From: Acridotheres tristis
Lineage: Eukaryota; Chordata; Aves; Passeriformes; Sturnidae
Assembly (NCBI GenBank): GCA_037013685.1
Contig: CM072886.1
Location: 90,198,422-90,262,421, forward strand
Length of the DNA: 64,000 nucleotides
Reading direction: 5' to 3'
Below are positions 26,141 through 38,769 of the stretch, one piece after another (within the stretch, counting starts at the first letter, position 1; every line of letters starts with the position of its first letter). The translations under genes and the position numbers were made by a program. The notes under the pieces are model-generated. The model was not told the DNA's origin. It worked only from the letters and a program-made list of their open reading frames with translations, and made no database searches.

Positions 26141-26251
26141 GGAAGAAGAAGAAGAAGAAGAAGAAGAAGAAGAAGAAGAAGAAGAAGAAGAAGAAGAAGA
26201 AGAAGAAGAAGGAGAAGAAGAAGGAGAAGAAGAAGGAGAAGAAGAAGAAGG
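26141..26251. repeat. GAA triplet array with GGA interruptions, about 37 triplets
   Basis: A pure run of 23 GAA triplets (26142-26210) is followed by a tract in which GGA triplets interrupt every three to four units, ending at the gaattc junction near 26251. It is purine-only on the plus strand. GAA/TTC arrays are known to form triplexes and to stall replication and transcription when long. One frame reads as poly-glutamate and the other strand as poly-phenylalanine, both artefacts. The interruptions on one side only suggest that the pure left part is the actively expanding part. Confidence 0.97.
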
Positions 26252-29200
26252 AATTCCTTTGTTGCATCCAGAGTAGATTTTGTAAAATTCTAGAAATTTT
26301 GCTTTCCTTCTTGTCCATTAAAGAACCATTGAATAACTCCATATCTTTTTCTTTCCAGGCACTCACTACTTTTGGTACTTTACTTTTGAATCACTGTGAG
26401 GTCTTGAAGGTGTGACAAATAAATCAATAAATAAAAAGCTGTAACTTTGGAGTTGGTTCCAAATTTGTGATTAGTAAAAGGGGACAGAATATCAAGATCA
26501 CCAGGCTCTGGTAAGGATAACTCTTTCCCACTATTAGGGTAATAAAGGGCTGCAAAACATAAAGTGGAGCCATTTGGAAAGGAGCTGGGGCAGCATCTGA
26601 CAGGATATTTGACAAAGCAGTTTGTTTGTATGTCTCTTGCTGTACACAACATGAAGCTGAGCGCTGGCAGAAACTCTCTGAGTGAAAGGATGTTATTAGG
26701 TCCCCCTTGCCTCTGCGACTGGCAATGTGACTGGAGCTGACTGATTAGTGAAATTGCTGATCATCATTTTTAGTCTTGAAATTGTGAGGCTGTGGTTTTT
26801 GTTTTGTTTTGCATTGTTGTTAGAGAACAGGATAATAATTCATGATGAGACCATATAGGCTACAATAAAAAACCCCATAAAACAAAAACTTTTGCAAAGC
26901 AGTTGGTATTCAGTTCTCCGACAGGCAGAATTTAGAATAAAAGGTTGCTAACATTTTGGCACTGTTTTCCTCAGGCTTTCTCTTGTATTTGTGCCAAATA
27001 TCTCACAAGGCTCAGATTTGATTAAAATGGCAATGCTCTCTGCTACTTGAATGTAATTAGAGCCATTCATTACAGCTTTAGTTGACAGTTTGGCAACCTG
27101 TACATTTTTCTGAATATGGACAGCATTCCATGGAAACAGTTCAAGACAAGAGTGCAAGAAGAGGGTCCTCTCTTGAACTGCAGCAAATGGAAGGCTGTCT
27201 ATGTTTAGAGAAGTTTACAGGTTTCCAAACTGTCAATCGAAGCTGCAAGGAAGAGCTCTAATTAGATTAACCTAGCAGAGCACTGCAATTTTTGTCAGCC
27301 AGCTCCTGTGAGCCCCTGCTGTGTAGTTATCACATATGCTACAGGACCATTAAGTATTTCTATTGCAAGTCACTCTATTTTGCTGCTATTAACCCCGGCC
27401 TTAGAACACTGTTGGATGGAAAGTAAATCAAGAAAATGTGTTTTTCTATGAAAACCTTCTCTTCAAGCCAGCAGAATTTAGAAGATTTTTAATCTGCTTG
27501 AATTTCCCACCCTTTCTAGTATGAGTACAACAAAATGACACCAATAATGTCAGAGTGGTCCTGGGCTTCTTTCAGGTTACTAATTAATTGTATCTTTCAG
27601 CTCAAAATAGTATTGTTGTTATTTTCTATTTGCATTCTTCTGTGCTATATCCTGAAACTGAAAAAAAATATATCAGGAAATGTCATTTAAAGCATTTCCT
27701 AAATAATCTGAAAACATGAACCTTGTTAATTCCAGTCAAATTTTGTTGTGATTAAAATAGGAATGTGTTAGTCCAAAATCTGACAAGAACAGCTCTTTGT
27801 TTTCCCTGTGGCTCATCACTGTGAAAAGGGAAAAGAAGAGTGCAGATTAATGGACGGGGCAAAGTGTAGTTTAGTTTTACATTGCTTGTTGCTGGGCTAC
27901 TTCACTATGTGAACTAGGGGATGATAGCCTCATTGCCCTTTTGGTTTCATGGCAAAGTGAACACTGAGGCTTTGAAGGAAAGAGGGTGTATCTGGATGAA
28001 AAATGGGTTCAAAGCTGGAAAGTCTTGAGATCATTTGTTTGTTTACATAATTGTACATAAAGCCCAGTTCCTCTCAACAGCAATAAGAACATGCAGACCA
28101 TGAGCTTTTGCCAAAGTCTCCCACCAGACAGTTTAGCCATGTGCCAGAGAAACATCTGTCTCTTTCTGCCTCAATTCCTTTATCCTCTGACATTTAACTG
28201 CATTCCCCATTCCCAGCCCTGTTAGATGCCCCTGAATCCAGAATCTCAAAAAACCTTTTAGCTGTGGGTGGAGTCATGGCTTCAGGCTGGACACTTAGAA
28301 ATTATTTTGTTCTGTTCTGCAGAAGTGTGAGTTGCAGAGCTATCACAACTCAGGACATGGAAGGCACCAGGAAGCTGTTACCTTCCTGATCCTGAGCACT
28401 CCCCTTTCCTTCCAGATCATCTGGACATCCCTGAGCTTGCTCATTTAATTGCCTTTACAGTACCTGTGATGACCCTTGGCGTCGATGCTTGCTTTGTCCG
28501 TTCTATTAAATTTCTCTTAATCCGTGTGTAATTTTATACTGTGCTAAATAAATTAGGTAAGAAATCAAGTCAAGCTAAGTCAAACAACATCCTTACTGTC
28601 ACAAATGTAATTACAAATGTTTAACTATTTGTGTGATATTCTCTCTTTCCAACTTTTCAACTCATCATTGCATATCCATTTTATTCCTTTCCCATTCTTG
28701 TTGGAACCTCCCTCTGTGTGACCCTCTTTCTTTCCTGCACAGAATGTAAATAACAGCTTTCAGATGCTGTTGTTTGGCTTGGCAGAGGGCTTCATAGGCA
28801 ATACCTGCTCAAGTGATTTTAACTCATAAACTGTCATTTCACTGGCAGGCCAACAGTACTTGGTGCCTACCTCTGTGCAGAAGTGTCACAGTTGTGTTAC
28901 ATTCTCCCACGAGTTAGTGTGTTTTAAAGTCCTGCTTCTCATGGGAGTGCAGCAAATATATGAAAGTGCTGAAAGTTCCTCTATGAAATTTTTTTATTCA
29001 GTTCTGTCTAAATTTTTCTCAAAAATGTATATGCATTTAGATGTAGGAAGAAACTCATGTCACCTAAGAAGCATCCTGAGCTTCATGTATTCCACAAACA
29101 TTACTATATGTATTGAATATGAAAGAGAATTTGAAACAGATGTAGATAAGTACAGTAAGTACACAATTTGACTCTGAAACTACATAAAGTTGACTGAAAG

Positions 29201-29459
29201 CAAAGTAAAATATTCTTCAGAGAGCTCTGTGGTTAGCTTTGTTTCTAGCAGTTTTCTACTAACTCATTTGTGATTACCTCCTCTGTATTGCAGTCTGAAG
29301 ACAACTTAGATATAGAGATGGTCACAAATAGCCTTCAAATGCATTCCCTACTTGGCTAGAATACTCAGCACTATTCCTTTCACTTAGACAGCTGAAAAAA
29401 AGCTATAAGCCAGCCTGGAATCACGTTTTTCAGAGCACATATAAGGCAGATGTAATGGT
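26252..29459. other. Unique AT-rich noncoding DNA, no gene seen
   Basis: No gene or transposon is recognised. Part of 27.24-27.42 kb has paired TAAT-type motifs in otherwise complex sequence and could be a conserved noncoding element, which cannot be tested here. Open frames are short, the largest being 103 codons at 28860-29171, Cys/Ser-rich and without a domain. Confidence 0.5.
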
Positions 29460-30300
29460 ACTACTCTGTGATGGTTGGCCTCCTTTCTCCTCATTCCTGG
29501 TTGTTTTCATCCCTGCTGCAATCCAGTTTTGCCACTGAAACTCTCTCACCGTCTGTGCATTTGATCTGCTTTCACTGATGTTGATATGTGAATTGAAATT
29601 CAGCTGAGTGTCTCAGTCTGGAGTACCTTTCATTTATCTGGGGTGGCCTCAGGGGTACGTGATGTGTGCCAGATACATCTCTCAGTTCAGTCTCCTTTTC
29701 TGCCTTTGCACTTAAGCTCATGATGAGACTGATGGCTGGATGCTGTTTATACATCAACAGCTTTCTCTAGGGACAATCCATTTTTCCTGGGCCAAGCTCC
29801 TCAGAACAAAACTGGTGTTCTTATTCGGCTGTTGAGGCTCCCCTCTGTCACCACCATCTCTCACATGGTAACTGAGGCTGCACTGTTAAGTTGGAATCCT
29901 TGTGATACTTCTTCTCCCAAGTTCCTCAGGACCCAAAGGTGGGACATTTGTGAATATCCATCTCTGAACAAGAGTCCCTGATGGGCTTGTCAGCTTGTCA
30001 AGGTATCTTGCTCCCAGACATCTGCACAGAGGAAGACAGGATGCTCTGATAACTTGGTTGGTCTTCTGGGCCTCCCTGGCATCTTGCTCCATGTCAGAGT
30101 GCTTGCCTGGGTATCACCAGACATACATTTTCACCTGGTTCCAGTGTTACCTACCTGAATAGCTCCTGAGGTGATTTACTCTGCTGCTATTTACTCTGGA
30201 AGGTGTGATTTCATTGGGAAGTGATTTAATAGGATGAGGTGGCTTAGGGCCTGCTTAGGGGTTTGCCACATTTTTTGGTCAGGAATGTACCAGTGATATC
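29460..30300. other. Less AT-rich block, possible unclassified repeat
   Basis: About 840 bases with richer C and T content than the flanks and several short frames on the minus strand (29572-29757, 29886-30092). The texture resembles an old interspersed element, and an LTR fragment follows just downstream at 30475, but I cannot assign a family, ends or strand. Confidence 0.25.
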
Positions 30301-30474
30301 CATGTAAAATCATAATTCACACATGTCATGTCAGGGTTACATGGTTCATACATTTATATATACAATGTACATAATTCTCTTATAATAGATTTAAAAATAC
30401 ACAGGGAAGAAAACTCAGGCTTAATCCATTAAAAATTACATCAGAAAGTTGCTTTTTTCCCCCTCTTTCTTCCC

Positions 30475-30640
30475 TGTGGTGGGTTGACCTTGTCAGGATG
30501 TCAGGTGCCCACCAAATCACTCCATCATTCTCCATTCTCAGCTGGACAGAAAATAAAATGGAAAACTCAACTCATCAGTTGAGATAAAGCTGTTTACCAA
30601 AGTAAAAATGGAAGTTAGGGTGTGCATAAGCAAAGATATA
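30475..30640 (+). mobile_element. Avian ERV LTR, 5' part, degraded
   Basis: The block opens with tgtggtgggttgacctt. About 20 bases on it has caggtgcccaccaa, then a pyrimidine stretch, a gacagaaaataaaatgg segment and the gttgagataaag block. This order matches the beginning of a widespread class of bird endogenous retrovirus LTRs as I remember them. TG at the first position fits the usual LTR terminus. Similarity fades after about 30640, so the 3' part is lost or too diverged. No internal retroviral genes are visible beside it, so this is a solo or truncated LTR. Exact family not named. Confidence 0.65.
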
Positions 30641-31466
30641 GTCTCTATCTTAGTGAAAGACAATAATTTTAGAGCAAGATTCTTGAAGATATTCTTGTTA
30701 AACACTTTATTTCACTGCAAAGCCCACTCTAGATTATCTCTTGACCATTCTTCTTAGTTAAATTAGATACTATTCCTTTGGATCTGCAAATCACTCTCTG
30801 TTAAGGTTTCTGTTTCACAGTTCTCCTGACTTAAAAAAATTAACTCCCATCCTTTGACTTTGGCGAGTTTTAGGCACTTTAGTATTTGGAGTGGATAGAA
30901 ATCAGTATGTTAACATGCTGGATGTGTAAGGGAGTTAAGTGCAGGGAGGTATTTTGTTTGGTTGAAACCAGATACCGTGACACTTGCTCCCGCAGCAATT
31001 CGACCCTCACCTTTAGCCTTTCTCACTTCAGCTCCCAGCGATGCAGCTGTCAGTCTCAGCTCCCCCTCTCCTCTCAGCCCTGTGACCAAGGCTGTGCCTA
31101 CACTCTGGATGCCAGAGCCAGCTCCAGACTCACTGCATGGTGTTAATGTGCTGCCAGTTTCCCAGAAAGGAGCTGGTCCCATCATACGGCAGACGGCTGA
31201 AATTGCTGAGGCAGCTCTTGTCCTCTAAGTGCCCACTCTTCTCTGAATTTGAAGGGGTCATGTGTGGGTATCTACACTGCAGATACTGTTTCAACTTTGT
31301 GTGTGTAAAACGTGAGAATTGCAGTGGTTTGTAACCTGACAGGGCAAATGTGAACATAAATATTGTGTTGTTTTACTTAGGCGATTGGCTAGATAGACTT
31401 TTGGAATTTTGTTCTGTAATGCTCTCTGTTCATGTTTGCTCAACTGATATCAATCTTTCTAGATCC
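30641..31466. other. Noncoding spacer with a GC-richer patch
   Basis: Mostly AT-rich, but 30980-31230 is clearly richer in C and G. It is open on the plus strand for 88 codons (30962-31228, Pro/Ala/Ser-rich) and on the minus strand for 91. Open frames on both strands reflect composition and not coding. No CpG-island density and no promoter motif were seen. Confidence 0.45.
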
Positions 31467-31697
31467 TGTAGAATCACACAATCCTAGAACCATTTATATT
31501 GCAAAAGGCCAAGCAGTAATCTAACACTGCCAGGCCCACAACTAAATCATGTTTCTAAGGGCCATATACACATGATTTCTAAACACTTACAGGTACCTTA
31601 ATTCCATCATTACCCTGGACAGCCTGTTCCACCCTCTCAGTGAGTAAGATTTTCCTAATATCCAGTCTAAACTTCCCCCAGCACCACCTGAGGCTAA
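31467..31697 (-). mobile_element. CR1 LINE, 3' end fragment
   Basis: A CR1 3' end in minus orientation. The plus strand begins with tgtagaatcacacaatccta, an eroded form of the terminal octamers. It continues with aacactgccaggcccacaac (31522 onward), the tggacagcctgttcca block near 31616-31631, and an aatatccagtctaaact segment near 31658. All of these occur in this order in the reverse complement of the CR1 3' region. It is the same CR1 subtype as the copy at 14908-15238, judged by the shared chain of blocks. It is 5'-truncated and dead. Confidence 0.85.
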
Positions 31698-34600
31698 TCA
31701 GAATGGGGTACATATGAATTCTGTGTATGCATTGATTCTTATGATGAGCTGGATGCATTTGAAGCAAAGGCCATTCATACCTGAACTACCTTTACACAAA
31801 GTGTGACAGCTGAGGCATCAAAGCCACCATTCAGCCTGTTTGCCAGTACAGTGTTGTACAGTACAATGGATACACTTCCCCTGGGTGCAGGACACTTCCC
31901 ACTGTGCTGAACTGCCCAGCACTGGGCAGGACACTTCTGTGGGTACTTACTTACCTCCTTATCTTGCAGTCCAGGCTGAGCAGTGCCTTATTGAGCACAC
32001 CAGGACAAATTCTGGCTGAGGAACAGAGATGTGCATGTGCTCTGGGTGAGTATTTGGTGCAGGAGCTCAGTAATGCTGTATATTAGATAATTGTGGATAT
32101 CTGCCTCTGTTCTGGCAATCCTGAGGGCTCATCACTTGTGTAATTCTGGCAGTGCTGAACTCTGTTTTATCTTGCACAGCAGTGTACTTCTGAAGCCTGA
32201 GATCCACATGACCCACATGACTCTCTGAAAAGAGAAGCAGGTTTTTAGTGGATCATTTCTGAAGCCCCAGCTTTGTGAAGGGAATTTCACCCAACCAGAT
32301 GGGTGAGTGGCAGCACACGGTGTGACAAGGGCAAAACCAAGCAAGGTGCTGGTTGCCCTGTCACACATACTGACTGGCTCCCATCCCTGGCCACACAGAA
32401 CCAGCCTGGTTCTTTTTCCTTTACCCAGAGAAGTTTTTTATCTTTGATATCTTCATCATCCAGTCAAGTGTGAATAAAAATACTCTGGTTTTTTTCAAAA
32501 GAGAGAAGGAAAGAAAAATGTATGAGTGGGCAGACTGTGATCATCTAAACCTTATTTCCTTAGAAACCATAAGTAATCATGGACCTTCAGAATTCTGGAA
32601 AACCTCTCTGGAATGTTACAAATGAGAATATAGTATAAAGGGTAAAATATGTTCTGGGTTTATTATTTAGGTTCAGAGCAGTAGGACTATGAAGCTAAAG
32701 CTGAAATACATATGGGGAGAGGATTTGATTTTGGTGACTGGAAGCCAAAACATGGCCATCTCAAACCAAATTTCCTTCCTTCTGTACGGTTTTCTGAAGT
32801 AGGGTTTAATGTTTTCCCCGGAGAGAAAAATTAAATGTTTTCTTGAAGAGTATTTGTAAAACTGAAGTCTACATGCTTGTGACATCAAATCCCAAATGTA
32901 GTGCTATATTGCCCTGTGGGCATGGAAATTTCAAACTCTTGAGTACACTATTATAATAAGTTTAAAATGCATTTCTTGCAAACAGTGTAATTCCTGGAGA
33001 CACTTTAGTTGTACATTGGCTTACAGACTGTTATCACAGTTGTGTAAAGAAAAGAAGAAAATATTTCTATTTCCAAACACCAGAATCAGGCTGACAGGCC
33101 TGTGCTCTCTTTGAGGGAGCAGCGGGGACTTCTGTTTTCCTCTGACTGTAAAACTGCTTCCCAATCTTTATGCAAAAGCACTGATCCTTGCTAGAAACAA
33201 AGCAAAGCACATCTACCCATTAAAATTCCTTGAGAGTTTATCTCAGTATGCTTTCAAGTAACAGTTTTGAAATTATTTCACTAAAGCAGGTTAAATGAAA
33301 AGAAAGATTTGACCTGGAAAAGTAGGAATGACTTTTAGTCAGATACTCATGTCTGGCCTTGCTGTCACATTCAGGTTATGAGGCCATTGTCAGCATACTT
33401 GTCTGTTCCACATATTTCAAGAAAACTGGGTTGTAATAAATGAGGACAGCTTGTGACAACATAATGTTTAGCTCACAAAAGCTATTTCTGATGATTTGGG
33501 TTAGAAGGTAGTGAATGGATTCCCAGTTCATGTCTTTGCATCTTGAAAGCTCTGATTTTATTATGCTGAAAAGTGACTCCCTACATATATCCCCTGTAAA
33601 GTTAATTTCATAGCTTTTCTTGGCACCTTGTTTCTGCATTTGCATTGGGGTCTATTTTGACTTCACATAGTTATGAAAATTTTTCTAATTTTTAGTCTGC
33701 TTTTTTTTGTTCCTTGTTAATGATTTATTTTATTACCTCCTGGTCTTCCCAGTGGGTTGATAAGACTGATTTATCTTTTATCTGATACCATTCATATGTC
33801 CGTGAATAATCTTGCTTCCTCTTGGTCTTTTCTTTCCATGAAAACTTCTCCATATTTGAAGATGTTTCCTCTTAAACTCTTTCAAATTCACCAGCATTTT
33901 TAAAATTTGCCCCTATATTAATAAAGGAATAAAAAAAGCCAGGGAAGATTGGGGCTAGCTGTAGTGACATAGTTGTATATTTAACATGCTGTTTTTATTA
34001 ACACTACCCAACATACTGTTTGACTTCTCTCTGACAGCCACAGTAACTTAAGTTCAGTGCATTAACAGTTTTAATCTTCCTCTCATATAACTTGCTGATG
34101 TCTTTATAATAGTGATTTTGATTAAGTCTGGATCAATGTGAATAAATTTTCCTCATTTGATTCAAGTCATATTTATTTCTCTAAAACCCTGGGCTTCTGT
34201 ACAAAAAATCAGTAGTGAGTTTTAACTGTCACTTTTGGCCCATGAACAGACTTCAAATGCAAAGTTTTTGCTGCTTAATTCAAGGAATAGAATATATATT
34301 TTAAAAGATGCAGCGCTTGAAAAGTGTCAGAAAGTGCAAGCTACAAACGCCTGGCTTTGCTGACCTAAGGAGAGCTAACTACACTGCTATGACGTGTTAG
34401 AAACATAAGCAAAGGTAGGGGAAACTGCTGGGATAGTGGGAAGAAGCTGGTAGCTGCTACCAGGAAGAAAAACACATGCAAAGACAGAAAAACAGATCTA
34501 AGCTGGAACCAGCAGCAAGAGAAGTAGTTTTGTTGGAGCCGTGACTGGAAGCTGAAACATTATAGACTCCTAAGAACCTTTGATAGCAGTGTGTGATCTC

Positions 34601-35685
34601 ATAGTAACCTGCAGAAGGCAACTGGATAACACTTTGGACTGGATAACAACAACTTCTAGCCTGAATGACTTACCCATGCTGACGAAGATGGAAGTCGGCT
34701 TTCACATCCAACTCTTACAGGATTTTCCAATATGTTGTCTAAAATGGATTTTCATTTTATCATTGATGTCAGGAAACTACTCAGCTCATAACAAGGATGG
34801 AATAAACCTACCTCATACAGGTATGAAATGGTATTACTTGAAAATAATGTTTTCCCCTAGCACTAAGTTTTTTCCCATCTGATTTGTAGTACAGATTTCC
34901 TGCATGTCATTAACATGAAATGGACTGCTGAGTGAATCTTCTAACTTGGGCTCCTGCTAGACTAAAATGATCCACATCCAGATAGTCCCTATCATATAAG
35001 TGAAAAAGATCTCATTGCTTGTTTTAAAATTCTGAATTGGGACTGGTAGTCAATGCCAAAATTTGTTCTGGTTCCTATGAGACAAATACTTAAGTGCTTG
35101 TATTAATTTCCTTATCCTGGGTAGAATACTGGATATCCTGAGTGAGACTGGACTGGATTATAATTATGCATCAAAAAGACTGCTACAGAATATTCTTGAG
35201 CAGATTTAAATGTTCTTGCAAACCCTTCCACTCAGACAGTACCTTTTCCATTTTTGCCCCAGATCTGCTGCTACAGAACCAGCAACTGATTTTATGTGGC
35301 TTACTGATCTTCCAAAAATCACATAAATGCTGTACCTTTGCTTCAGCTTCATGCATTCTACCCCTTGCTTGTCTCTCGCTAAAACAAATAATTTGTGTGG
35401 CTATGAAAGTGCTCCCGCTCAAATTGTGCACGCATGCTGATGATCTTCTGTGATAAGATACTGTACAACTTTACAGTGCCACACACAAAACACAGCAGCA
35501 TGCAGGAGCTCACATGATGGTCACTTAATATCCATGACTCACAGTCCACAGGACTAGGATTCCAGCCAGCTGGGATTTGTTCTAAGTGGCGTGAAATGAC
35601 AAACAGTGCATGATATACAGTTCAGATACCAAACATGGTGGCCAAGCTTTTACAAAAACATGGCTCTGTGCCCTCTCCATTAAAG

Positions 35686-35701
35686 AAAAAAAAAAAAAAA
35701 A
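35686..35701. repeat. Poly-A run
   Basis: Sixteen consecutive A on the plus strand, preceded by taaag. It could be the tail of a retroposed copy, but the sequence to its left matches no family I recognise. Confidence 0.85.
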
Positions 35702-37032
35702 GAAAATAATGCAATAGATTCACCCAATGACTACTAAGTATTATTCTTCAAAAACCTATGAAAAATTAAGTGCCAAGATAAAGAGCATGGTATCTTGGCC
35801 TTTCTGGGTGGTTTCTGCACCCTCCCTGGTCTCTGATTGTTTTCCCTTTGTTTAAATTTTCAGTTTAAGTTTTATGTTGGAAACTGATAACTCCTCTAAC
35901 CGTGCTTGTGATATCTCTCCCTGATTTTCGTATGTGAAACTGCAACTTATTTTGCCTGGATTGATATTCTGCTGGGATGTTATACAGTTGTGGAGTGCAA
36001 GAGGGATTAGATGTTACTCTGTGATTCACCCAGTCCCCAAGGACAGCTATATAAAGATCATCCTCTTCCCCTTGGCCCCAGGGAAGCTAGGGGGCAGATT
36101 ACGAGCTAGCGGAAAAGACGAAGGCAAAAAGAAAAAAACTCACCGTCTGCACAGAGGCTCCTGGAGCACACGTTCCCCTGCTCTCACATTGTACAGAGCT
36201 GGGGAAAAGTGAGCTCCACTGCTCGCCTGCAGCTGGCATAGCCACAGAGGGGAAGTTCAAGGGAGAACAAAGCCACTAAAAGTTCTCTTTCCCACATTGG
36301 GACTGCTGCTTTCACAGAAGTTTCTCAAGGTTTCCTTTTCCAAAGAGAAGAAAGTGATGGGAAAGGCAGGACCCAGAGACCCTGCTGTTTACAGATGCCT
36401 TTTCCCTATGGCCTGGGAATCCTGAAATGTGTTTGCCTTGTAAGGGCAGGTTATTTTCAGCCACTCCCTTCATTATGTTCCTGTTAAACCCATGGCTCAA
36501 GTGGGGCTTCTGTGCTGGAGAGATTTTGCACTGGCTCTCTGCCCAGGGATAGATTGCAGCAAGGGTAGACTCCGACAGAAATAGGTGGATATGTGTGTAG
36601 ACCTCCAAGTCTTGAAACAAGAATATCACTGCTAGGGGTCAAGGCTTGAGCTTGCCAGTATTTCCCTCCTTTGCTGAAGTCAGTTGATGCTCCCTTGCCA
36701 GCGCTGCCTATTTTTGTAACAGTCTCACAGCAGTGGGGATTTTCTCTTTTCGGACCATGTCACAGAAGTGACACAACTTGGGATACTTTTGCCTCTGAGA
36801 CTTCATTAAGAAGTGCAAACTCTGTATTTTCATGCTGCAATTTCTTCTAGGTTACTTGTTTACAAGTGAGAAGTACTTCAATTTTTATAAAATATTGAAT
36901 TGTATTTTTATGTGTTTTATCTGAGGCTTTAATATTTTAAAACTATTATTTTTTTCTCCTGGAAACACTTGTCTAATTTCCCAGAAACAAAGTTTTGAAA
37001 AGAAAATCAAGATTATTGGGTTGTAAGTTTGG

Positions 37033-37064
37033 TTTTTTTTTTTTTGTTTGTTTTTTTTTTTTTT
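37033..37064. repeat. T-rich tract
   Basis: Two runs of T (13 and 14 bases) separated by gtttg. Equivalent to an A-rich tail on the minus strand, with no identifiable retroposon body attached. Confidence 0.85.
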
Positions 37065-38769
37065 AAGCAGATATACAACAGTTTTAGATGGCTTTTCAAA
37101 ACACTTGGAATTAGGGATTTAGATCCAAAAGTCTCATATCTGGTCCTTTTCCATAGTTTTTGTCGAAGAATCAAGATATGATTTGAAAAATTGAAGAAAG
37201 AAGGAACATGAAAGCTGACAGCTATGACAACACCTGCCTCAGCTTTCTGTGTTCTGTGTGGCACATTTAGTTATATTTATCCTTCTATTTTTGCATCACC
37301 ACTTTGTCCTGCATCTCATCACATGCAGCAGGGTTTTGCTGCTTCAAAGTCTTTGTCAACTGTAAAGTCACTGCTCCATGTAGCTTGTTTAAAATGAAAA
37401 GCCTTTCCAAAATGGGGTTTGGTCTTCTTACAATAGAATCAGTGTACTTTATTTCTTTTTTTTTTTCCCTATTTTTAATTAAGAATTTTGCTGCAGCACT
37501 ATCTGCTATTACCATTGGCTTTACTAAGGCTTCACTGCCTTAACTTTTGTTTTTAATGTCCATTATGTTCAAATGTGTTTTGTTTTAAAATACGTGTTGC
37601 TATTCATGTTACTGAGAGCAAATTCAAAGTGCCCTGTACAAGATGATAATAAGATTTGTGATGATTCTCAGTTCCTTTGGGTATTATTTCAGCCTTAGAT
37701 GGCAGTTTGGGAATGCTCTTTCCTTGCAGAAGAAAGCTTCCCTCATTTATAAGTAGATACTTAATAAAGGGCAAGATTAAAATCCTTGACAAAGGTTGTA
37801 ATGACTTCACTGGGTCAAGGATTTTACCAGAGAATAGTGAAACAAAGAAATGAACAGAAATGAGCAATGTACGACACTGTCTCCCTTGTGGAGGAAGATC
37901 ACTTTTGGCATGGATCTTGGACCTCAACCAAGCACTTTGTCTTCTGAAATGAGAGCTATAGTGTGCACAAAAATCAATCATACCATGCTACCTGCTGGAC
38001 TTCTTGAGTTGGTTTGTATTTTCTTGGCAATAATATACAAGGAAGAGAGGGGTGAGTCTGTGATCATTTCTCCTCCATTAGTAGGTGACATTGGTAAGAT
38101 GTGTTTAAAAATTTGTCTGTCTGGCCTCAATTTCTTTACTGATAGGCAGTCTAAGCTATGTTTGTCACAGATTGCTGGGCACTGAATCATTAGGTATCTA
38201 TCAGAACACTGCAGTCACCTTTTGATAAGAGCTGTTGCTTTCTACCAGTTTCCATTGAGTACTGAGCTATTCAAGAACACATCTTCTATCAGCAAGGCTC
38301 TGGAGGCTACTGATTGTAGGTCTGCTGATGAATGTTTCAGTTTGCTCTGCTGAGTGGTTTCTGTGTGCTCACTTTTGTTTGCTGCCATCTCCCTAGGCTG
38401 GTTCTCTGACTGGAGGCTTTGTCTGTATGGACATACTGGTTTCTGGTATTGGTGAAGTCAGGATCAGAAGATGTTCTGAACATGTGTTTTAGAAATACAT
38501 ATGAAACTGAAGGACCTGTTTCACATAACAAAATGTCAAAAGAGTCCAAAAGGCTTTTAAGTGGGAAGTATTGTAGGAAACCTCCTTCTCATCTCCTGAC
38601 AACTAAGTGGTTTCTTTTGTAGAAGAATATCTCAATGCTACTTGCTATCTTTTGCATCTTTAGTTTAGCAGACAGAATGAAAAAAGGAAAAGACAGATCT
38701 ACTGTCTGCAGGAATCAAAGTGTAGAATTCAGTGTTTCACTCCACTTGGATCTTGAAGGTCTTCAAAAA

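Larger units (their letters stand above)
31698..38769. other. Unique AT-rich noncoding DNA, no gene seen
   Basis: Seven kilobases without a supportable gene. Homopolymer runs lie at 35686-35701 (A) and 37033-37064 (T). The patch 36060-36240 is purine- and GC-richer and contains several CpG. Frames of 105-125 codons (36312-36629, 37604-37981, 37850-38185) lie on either strand, overlap each other and show no domain. Confidence 0.5.

Noticed and set aside
26052..26366. Poly-glutamate and poly-phenylalanine frames
   Set aside because: Produced by the GAA array and its complement. There is no flanking coding signal.
33376..33645. 89-codon minus frame resembling a transposase fragment at first sight
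   Set aside because: No conserved transposase motif could be pointed to, and no terminal inverted repeats were found.
37604..38185. 125-codon minus frame and 111-codon plus frame overlapping it
   Set aside because: Both open at once on opposite strands, neither with a domain. Chance is the simplest explanation.
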